From positions 806,001 through 870,000 of the forward strand of contig NZ_JALEBG010000001.1 of NCBI RefSeq assembly GCF_022758235.1: DNA of 64,000 bases, given 5' to 3'. Numbering within the stretch: the first letter of the stretch is position 1; every line of letters begins with the position of its first letter. The notes under the pieces were generated by a model that ran no database searches, was not told where the DNA came from, and saw only the letters and a list, made by a program, of their open reading frames with translations. This document shows positions 60,517 through 64,000 of the stretch, one piece after another. Origin of the DNA: Pontibacter liquoris (GTDB lineage Bacteria > Bacteroidota > Bacteroidia > Cytophagales > Hymenobacteraceae). The position numbers and the translations under genes were made by a program.

Positions 60517-61182
60517 TTAAAAGGCATAGGAAACCAGCAGGCTCAGGTGCATGGTGGTCATGGGTTGCTTATACTTTGTTACTTCGCCCTGGGCATTTTC
60601 TATTTCAAATTCGGGCTTGGTGGCCAGTAGGCCGGTCTCCAATCCCAACCCAAACTGCCGGAGATTAACATGTACGCCTGTGCTGAGGCCGTAGGCCGGC
60701 GCCATACTGTTGTCGGCGGTGCGGGTAACGTGTCCGAAAGGCGTATTGATGTCCAGAAAGGCCGAGCGGCTGTAAGCAGCACCCACAGAGCCTTTCACGT
60801 AAAAGTAACCGTCTTTGGCCGGTACCTGGTATTGCACATCGGCCAGCAGGAAAAGGGAGCGCCAGGGTGTGCTCTCTTTGCTAAGCACCAGCTCGTCCTC
60901 AGGCATCACAAAACGATCCATGTCAAACTTGTTGCTGCGCCAGGCAGCGGTGGCACCAAGCGCCACCCTGTTTTTCAGCGTATGTGTATAGCTCAGCTGC
61001 AGCAGCGCTCCATTTTTGGCAAAGGCAGGATACGCATCATCGTAATCTTTGCTGTTAAATTCATTTAGAGGCCAGGCAGCTCCTACATTAAAACTGAGGC
61101 GCGAAGCCGGATCACCCGTTTCCTGGGCAAAGGCCGGTGCGCTAAGGCAGGCCAATAAAAACACAAGTATAAACCGTTGCAT
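60517..61182 (-). CDS. Outer-membrane beta-barrel protein
   Basis: 221 residues with a signal peptide (FILVFLLACLSAPAFAQ). The mature part is alternating beta strands (LSFNVGAAWPLNEF, LQLSYTHTLKNRVALGATA) and ends HLSLLVSYAF with a C-terminal Phe, as in small eight-stranded barrels. No specific family is recognised. It follows the lipoprotein gene after 14 bases and is surely co-transcribed with it. Confidence 0.8.
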   Translation of the reverse strand: MQRFILVFLLACLSAPAFAQETGDPASRLSFNVGAAWPLNEFNSKDYDDAYPAFAKNGALLQLSYTHTLKNRVALGATAAWRSNKFDMDRFVMPEDELVLSKESTPWRSLFLLADVQYQVPAKDGYFYVKGSVGAAYSRSAFLDINTPFGHVTRTADNSMAPAYGLSTGVHVNLRQFGLGLETGLLATKPEFEIENAQGEVTKYKQPMTTMHLSLLVSYAF

Positions 61183-61196
61183 AGGCTGCCGAGACG

Positions 61197-61919
61197 TTAA
61201 AAAGTTGCTTCAAAAGTTGTGTGCTGGCCGGGCTTGAGGCGCAGGGGTGTTTCAGTGATCGTTTCGACGCCATTTTTCGTTTTCTTTATCCGGATCAGGA
61301 CCTGCTGGTTGGCGGCAACCGGCACGGTGAGCGTAGTGGCAGGTGTCTCCTTGTTCCAGTAGAGCATGCTGCCCAGGTTCTGCGCGTTGTTTTGACCCCC
61401 TGAAAACACAAAAGCGGTGATAAACTGGTCTTCCGGCTGCATGGCAGCTGTGTTGCGGAGCTGCAGTTCTACAAAGGCCTTTTGCGGGAAAGTATAATCT
61501 GCTGAGTAGGAGGTGTCGCGTTTCATGGTAATATAAGGCTCCACGATACTTTCGTAATCATACAAGGTAAAATATTTATCAGGGTTTAAAGCAGCTATAA
61601 CCGTGATATAACTGTTGTAGCTATGGTCCGTCAGCTCATCATCGCGCAGCAGAAAACGCAACTCATACCTGCCATCGGCATCGGTGGTGGTGGTGGCCTT
61701 GCGTCGGTTCATGCCCCCTATGCCCAAGGTACCGCGCCATTGCCAGTTCACATCCACTTTTACATGGGCCAGTGGTGTGGCGCCGCCGTCGGTGGTCAGC
61801 CTGCCGCTGATGACGGTGCAGGAACCGGGGCAGTATTTGCTGATAAAGTCGTTTTCTTTGCTGAGGCACCCGCTAAGCAGCAACAGGAGTCCGCCATATA
61901 ACAGGAAAGTTGTTTTCAT
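61197..61919 (-). CDS. Lipoprotein with carboxypeptidase-regulatory-like fold
   Basis: 240 residues, starting at MKTTFLLYGGLLLLLSGC (lipobox LLSGC, Cys18); an ATG five codons upstream is less likely. After FISKYCPGSCTVISG comes a beta-sandwich resembling carboxypeptidase-regulatory domains (SGRLTTDGGATPLAHVKVDV, then ATTTTDADGRYELRF). The ending, ETPLRLKPGQHTTFEATF, is beta-rich. It probably acts at the outer membrane with the barrel protein encoded 14 bases downstream. The function is unknown. Confidence 0.78.
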   Translation of the reverse strand: MKTTFLLYGGLLLLLSGCLSKENDFISKYCPGSCTVISGRLTTDGGATPLAHVKVDVNWQWRGTLGIGGMNRRKATTTTDADGRYELRFLLRDDELTDHSYNSYITVIAALNPDKYFTLYDYESIVEPYITMKRDTSYSADYTFPQKAFVELQLRNTAAMQPEDQFITAFVFSGGQNNAQNLGSMLYWNKETPATTLTVPVAANQQVLIRIKKTKNGVETITETPLRLKPGQHTTFEATF

Positions 61920-62063
61920 TGAGTAGGTTATCAAGTAGTTAGGCGTTCTTTTACGGATGCTGAAGTTACAAATATTCTGATAAAACAGCAGGTGGCGCGC
62001 AGCTTAGAAAGAGGCTGCATTGCCTGCTGTTCCGGGCTTGGGCGAACGAGGCCAGGGAGCTTC

Positions 62064-64000
62064 TTATTTTTTCAGCAACTTGAACACATGACTGGCTTGC
62101 TGGTCTGTTACCTGCAGCAGGTATACTCCGTTTGCTTTTGCGGCTGGCAAGGCTACCGGCAGCAGGAGTTGTCCGCCTTCCATCGTAACTGACTGCTGTT
62201 GCAGCACCTGGCCCATACTATTGGCTATAGTTACCTGCACCTGCCGCGGTGGGCCGGCAGGAAGTAAAAGTGATATCTTGTCTGTAAAAGGATTAGGGAA
62301 GGCCGATACACCCGTTGCCATTTCATCTGCCCCCACTGCTTTTATGTTGGAATAGGTGGTGGTGCCATCCACGTCGATCTGAGCTAACCGGTAATATCGG
62401 GTGCCGCTACTGCCAGGGCTGTTATCCCGGAAAGTATAAAACTGTGCGGTAGATGTGGTTACAGCCTGGCTCTCCACAAACCCGATCTTGCTGAAGCTTT
62501 TCCCGTCGCCTGACCGCTGCACCTCGAAGCCGCTGTTGTCCTTTTCGGAAGCTGTCATCCAGCTCAGGGTAACGTCGTGCCCGTGGCGTTCGGCTTTAAA
62601 CCAGGCCAGCTCCACCGGAAGCGGCAACATGTTGCTGCTGAGGGTATACATGCCGAACAGCTGCGGATCATTTATCTTGTAAGTATACTTCGGGTCCGAT
62701 GTGGCTGCCGCTGGCATTTTTGTAAAGATAATGTAGTCGGTGCTCCGGAAAATATTGTAAGACATGGTTCCGGCGGGGCCATTCAGCTCATAATCCGGGA
62801 ACTTCATTTCGATGGGAGTGCTAAGCGGGGTGGCCGCAGCTGTGGTGATGTAGTATTGCCGAAGCACACTCTGGTTGCCATTCAGGCCGGTTACGACCGT
62901 TCCGGTTACCCGTTTTAGTGTTACAGCGGGTGCCGTAATCTTGCTGCCTAGTATGCGCAGGCCTATCTGGCCAAATACTTCGCCATTGCCCATCACCAGG
63001 TTGCGGGTGGTTTGCAGGTTGCCGGTTATGTGCTGCAAGGCTGTTTCCTCAGACAGATACTCTGCTTTTGATCCAAGATGTAAGGTGCTCGCGCCAGTTG
63101 TCAAATTGGTATTGTCTACCCGCAGGTTGCCATCTACCGTGATGTCGCTGTTCAGAGCCGAGGCGCCATTCGAAACGCTTAGGTTGTTAAAATTACCAGT
63201 GCCGGTAGAGGTGATGGTTTTGGAAGTGCCGTTTAGTGAGATTAATGAGGAGCCGGCATTAAACGTGCCTGTGTTGCTCCAGTTGCCTGAAATAATATGG
63301 GTGCCCGTGCCGGCATTCAAGGTGCCCGTGTTTGTCAGGTTGCCTGTTACTGTATTGTTTCCAGCCAAAGCATGAAAGGTGCCTGCATTGGTAAGGCTGC
63401 CTGTTACCTGTAGCTGGTTGTAGACCGTGGCTGTAGCCGGGTTAAAGACCCCATTGTTGGTGACACTGCCGGCCACCGTATGGGTGAGGTTGGCTGTGCC
63501 ACCTGCTGCAAACGTCACCCCAGTGTTCACCAGTAAATTATTCCCGATTGCCAGGTTTGTGTTAGCTGTTTTGGTACCGGTGCCCGCTAAAGTAAGGTTA
63601 TAGTAGGGCACAGGCGTAATTGTTTGGTTAGCGCCGGTGTAGGTAACCATACCTGTTCCAGGCGTAAAGGTGCCGTTGTTTGTAAATGTATTTCCTACCT
63701 GGATGGTACTGCTCGAAGCGTTAAGGGTACCTGTACTGCTGTTTGTTAAACTGGTAAAAGTATGTGTGCCGGCTCCTGCATTTAGCGTTCCTGCATTAGT
63801 AAAAAGACCCGTAACAGCTAGCCCTTGCGTGCCGGTTGCAGCCGTTGAGGTGAGGATGGCGCCAGCCTCAGTGGTGGCAGTACCGGTGATCATATGCTGG
63901 AATGTTCCGGCCATGAACGTAACTGGGCTTTTTACCAGAAGATTGCCGCCTATGCTTAAATTAGCACCAGCTGTTTTGGTGCCGGAGCCGGACAATGTCA
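62064..64000 (-). CDS. Repeat-rich T9SS-secreted surface protein (5' end beyond window)
   Basis: The frame stays open to the right edge, so at least 645 residues are present and the start is missing. The apparent start near 63995 is a TTG inside a repeat (T-L-S-G-S-G-T-K). Beta-helix-like repeats occupy the first 320 residues, rich in Gly, Thr, Asn and Ala: NLTLAGTGTKTANTNLAIG matches the stretch at the edge, and NTGTLNAGTGTH / NAGTLNAGAGTH recur. A fibronectin-like segment follows (ELAWFKAERHGHDVTLSW ... FEVQRSGDG). The last 80 residues are a type A sorting domain (FPNPFTDKISLLLP ... VYLLQVTD), which directs export by the type IX system to the cell surface. Confidence 0.88.
   Translation of the reverse strand, partial: TLSGSGTKTAGANLSIGGNLLVKSPVTFMAGTFQHMITGTATTEAGAILTSTAATGTQGLAVTGLFTNAGTLNAGAGTHTFTSLTNSSTGTLNASSSTIQVGNTFTNNGTFTPGTGMVTYTGANQTITPVPYYNLTLAGTGTKTANTNLAIGNNLLVNTGVTFAAGGTANLTHTVAGSVTNNGVFNPATATVYNQLQVTGSLTNAGTFHALAGNNTVTGNLTNTGTLNAGTGTHIISGNWSNTGTFNAGSSLISLNGTSKTITSTGTGNFNNLSVSNGASALNSDITVDGNLRVDNTNLTTGASTLHLGSKAEYLSEETALQHITGNLQTTRNLVMGNGEVFGQIGLRILGSKITAPAVTLKRVTGTVVTGLNGNQSVLRQYYITTAAATPLSTPIEMKFPDYELNGPAGTMSYNIFRSTDYIIFTKMPAAATSDPKYTYKINDPQLFGMYTLSSNMLPLPVELAWFKAERHGHDVTLSWMTASEKDNSGFEVQRSGDGKSFSKIGFVESQAVTTSTAQFYTFRDNSPGSSGTRYYRLAQIDVDGTTTYSNIKAVGADEMATGVSAFPNPFTDKISLLLPAGPPRQVQVTIANSMGQVLQQQSVTMEGGQLLLPVALPAAKANGVYLLQVTDQQASHVFKLLKK

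Noticed and set aside
1..64000. tRNA, rRNA, riboswitch or insertion-sequence genes
   Set aside because: I looked for cloverleaf-like and conserved rRNA words, transposase motifs and long terminal inverted repeats and found none that held up by eye; a covariance-model scan would be needed to exclude small RNAs.

Overview
The window looks like chromosomal DNA from a Bacteroidota bacterium of the order Cytophagales, most like the Hymenobacteraceae (Pontibacter and relatives). Supporting signs are a surface protein ending in a type IX secretion sorting domain, a DUF4249 lipoprotein paired with a TonB-dependent receptor, a DUF983 protein, M61 peptidases, FtsX-type permeases in series, moderately GC-rich coding sequence with AT-rich spacers, and a lack of strong Shine-Dalgarno sites. 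The genus is inference. There is no rRNA, tRNA, CRISPR array, prophage or recognisable insertion sequence.

Layout. 1-2.0 kb: the end of sppA, then a purine nucleoside phosphorylase and a spacer carrying a MITE-like repeat. 2.0-5.2 kb (minus): TonB receptor and DUF4249 lipoprotein pair. 5.3-24.1 kb: the most organised region. A minus-strand block encodes a periplasmic adaptor, one ABC ATPase, three paralogous FtsX/MacB-type permeases, a DUF4097 protein, a 34-residue 'SDYE'-repeat protein, an M61 peptidase and a TolC-type channel. It is divergent from a sigma-54 activator / histidine kinase pair. The shared intergenic region holds a near-consensus sigma-54 promoter facing the adaptor gene and a cluster of TGTC/GACA dyads next to the activator gene. 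I read this as an envelope export or stress system under sigma-54 two-component control.

24.3-33.2 kb: housekeeping and small genes: thioredoxin, a methyltransferase followed by a probable broken small gene, a receiver-only response regulator, an HNH protein, nicotinate phosphoribosyltransferase, a conserved protein of unknown function, a double universal stress protein with a Crp/Fnr-type box upstream, a DinB protein, and two lipoproteins (one a thermonuclease) that share a cysteine-rich C-terminal module. 33.4-42.0 kb (minus): sbcC, sbcD, an ArsR regulator with a classic 12-2-12 operator, a catalase and a BamA/TamA-like barrel.

42.2-50.8 kb: two amidohydrolase-family proteins, a 1.2 kb gene-free region full of repeats, a second M61 peptidase and a low-complexity hydrophilic protein. 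51-64 kb: META lipoprotein, HTH regulator, M28 peptidase, YceI, AraC regulator, DUF983 protein, AI-2E-family permease, a gluconate kinase/permease pair, an outer-membrane protein/lipoprotein pair, and a repeat-rich T9SS cargo protein that runs off the right edge.

A feature of the whole window is the heptamer TATACTT (complement AAGTATA). It occurs far more often than base composition predicts, in spacers and inside genes, where it draws in the otherwise scarce Ile codon ATA.
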